A stretch of DNA of 5,227 nucleotides, from NCBI GenBank assembly GCA_012727685.1, contig JAAYGO010000054.1:1-5227 (forward strand), given 5' to 3'. Below are positions 4,677 to 5,227 of the stretch, piece after piece. A model generated the notes under the pieces. It was not told the DNA's origin. It ran no database searches and saw nothing but the letters and a program-made list of their open reading frames with translations. Made by a program: the position numbers and the translations under genes. Source of the DNA: Bacillota bacterium (GTDB lineage Bacteria; Bacillota; Dethiobacteria; DTU022). The stretch's first letter is position 1; each line of letters starts with the position of its first letter.

Positions 4677-5227
4677 TGCCGGTTTGCCTGGAGGCACTGT
4701 TGATCGTTTTTGAAGTAGCCTCTTTCTTCTTTTTCTTCCCCTTTCTCCGGCGCGGCTTCAGGGCATCGGGAAGGCGTAGGGTTCTCCGGTAGTATTTTCT
4801 GATCTCCTGGAACAGGTGGAAGAGGGAAGCCTGGGCAATGAATTCCTCCCTGCTCTGTGGCAGTTCGATGGCGCCGAAACTGGCGTCCAGCTTTTCCAGG
4901 GCCTGTTCCAAAATCGCTTGGTGGATTATCCTACCGGTAATGGCATTTACCTGCACCCGCTTGACGACGCGGAAGAGCTTGACCACGGGTTCCACCTGCG
5001 GCACGGCGATCGTCATGCGCCGGGCCAGCTTATGCATCTCTTCCAGACGGTCCAGTTGGAAGTTAAAGATATGAAAGGCCTGGCGGATGCGGTCGGAAGT
5101 TGTTTCCCGGGTAATGATAAAGCGCTGTTCTTCCCGGAGCAGCTTGGCGCTGACCATTCCCTCCTGGATCTCCTTTTTTAACCGGTCAACCAGCTCGTGG
5201 AATGCGTCGTCATTGCAGCCCGGGTTG
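4669..5227 (-). CDS. unrecognised helical protein with Lys-rich C-terminus, N-terminus cut by window edge
   Basis: I do not recognise this protein. The frame is open from the TGA at 4671-4669 to the right edge of the window (about 185 residues). The 23 residues upstream of the first Met codon (5157) read as sensible coding (NPGCNDDAFHELVDRLKKEI), and no well-spaced ribosome binding site precedes that Met, so the gene probably starts outside. The visible protein is mostly amphipathic helix, rich in charged residues and Gln (LDRLEEMHKLARRM, IRQAFHIFNF, ASLFHLFQEIRKYYRR). It has no membrane segment, no signal peptide and no Cys motif apart from one Cys near the edge. A strongly basic stretch (RRRKGKKKKK) lies about 30 residues from the C-terminus, suggesting nucleic-acid or other polyanion contact. 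It lies upstream of the molybdopterin enzyme on the same strand but is separated by a terminator and a new promoter, so the two are probably independent. Confidence 0.6.
   Translation of the reverse strand, partial: NPGCNDDAFHELVDRLKKEIQEGMVSAKLLREEQRFIITRETTSDRIRQAFHIFNFQLDRLEEMHKLARRMTIAVPQVEPVVKLFRVVKRVQVNAITGRIIHQAILEQALEKLDASFGAIELPQSREEFIAQASLFHLFQEIRKYYRRTLRLPDALKPRRRKGKKKKKEATSKTINSASRQTGTA

Noticed and set aside
4816..5181. Plus-strand open frames opposite the right-edge gene
   Set aside because: The minus-strand frame is open to the window edge with protein-like helical composition and a terminator at its end; the plus frames look like shadows.
1..5227. CRISPR array, transposase, integrase or phage genes
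   Set aside because: I found no regularly spaced repeats and no recognisable recombinase or phage protein in any frame.

Overview
The window looks like a piece of an anaerobic Bacillota (Firmicutes) chromosome, probably of the Peptococcaceae / Moorella / Pelotomaculum kind. This is inferred from a YczE-type membrane protein, a lone acetylene-hydratase-like tungsten/molybdenum enzyme, a lysine-type tRNA and an apparent TTG start. There is no taxonomic marker, so the assignment is tentative.

Layout: (1) Positions 1-648, plus strand, hold a YczE/YyaS-family membrane protein cut at its N-terminus by the window edge. (2) Positions about 700-2050 are visibly more AT-rich (about 40% GC in the stretch I counted by eye) and hold broken genes of a style common in gut-type Clostridia: an inverted internal fragment of a lipoprotein, a C39-like cysteine peptidase that lost its N-terminus, a strong hairpin, and the N-terminal part of a lipoprotein of the same type. 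This patch ends next to the 3' end of a tRNA, a classic place for foreign DNA to insert. (3) Positions 2056-2131, minus strand, are a well-folded tRNA with its own promoter. Its body looks like tRNA-Lys but the anticodon reads AUU. (4) Positions 2201 to about 4429, minus strand, are a complete molybdopterin oxidoreductase-family protein that resembles acetylene hydratase but lacks the catalytic Asp. It has its own promoter and no partner subunits beside it. (5) Positions 4450-4668 are a regulatory spacer with a terminator, a second hairpin and a promoter. (6) Positions 4669-5227, minus strand, are an unrecognised helical, lysine-tailed protein cut at its N-terminus by the window edge.

Functionally the window is not one operon. 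The flanking host genes look ordinary. The middle patch is best read as a decayed, rearranged insertion beside a tRNA, or possibly an assembly join. I do not see a new multi-gene system. The points most worth a second look are the odd anticodon, the acetylene-hydratase-like active site with His in place of Asp, and the split lipoprotein whose pieces now point in opposite directions.
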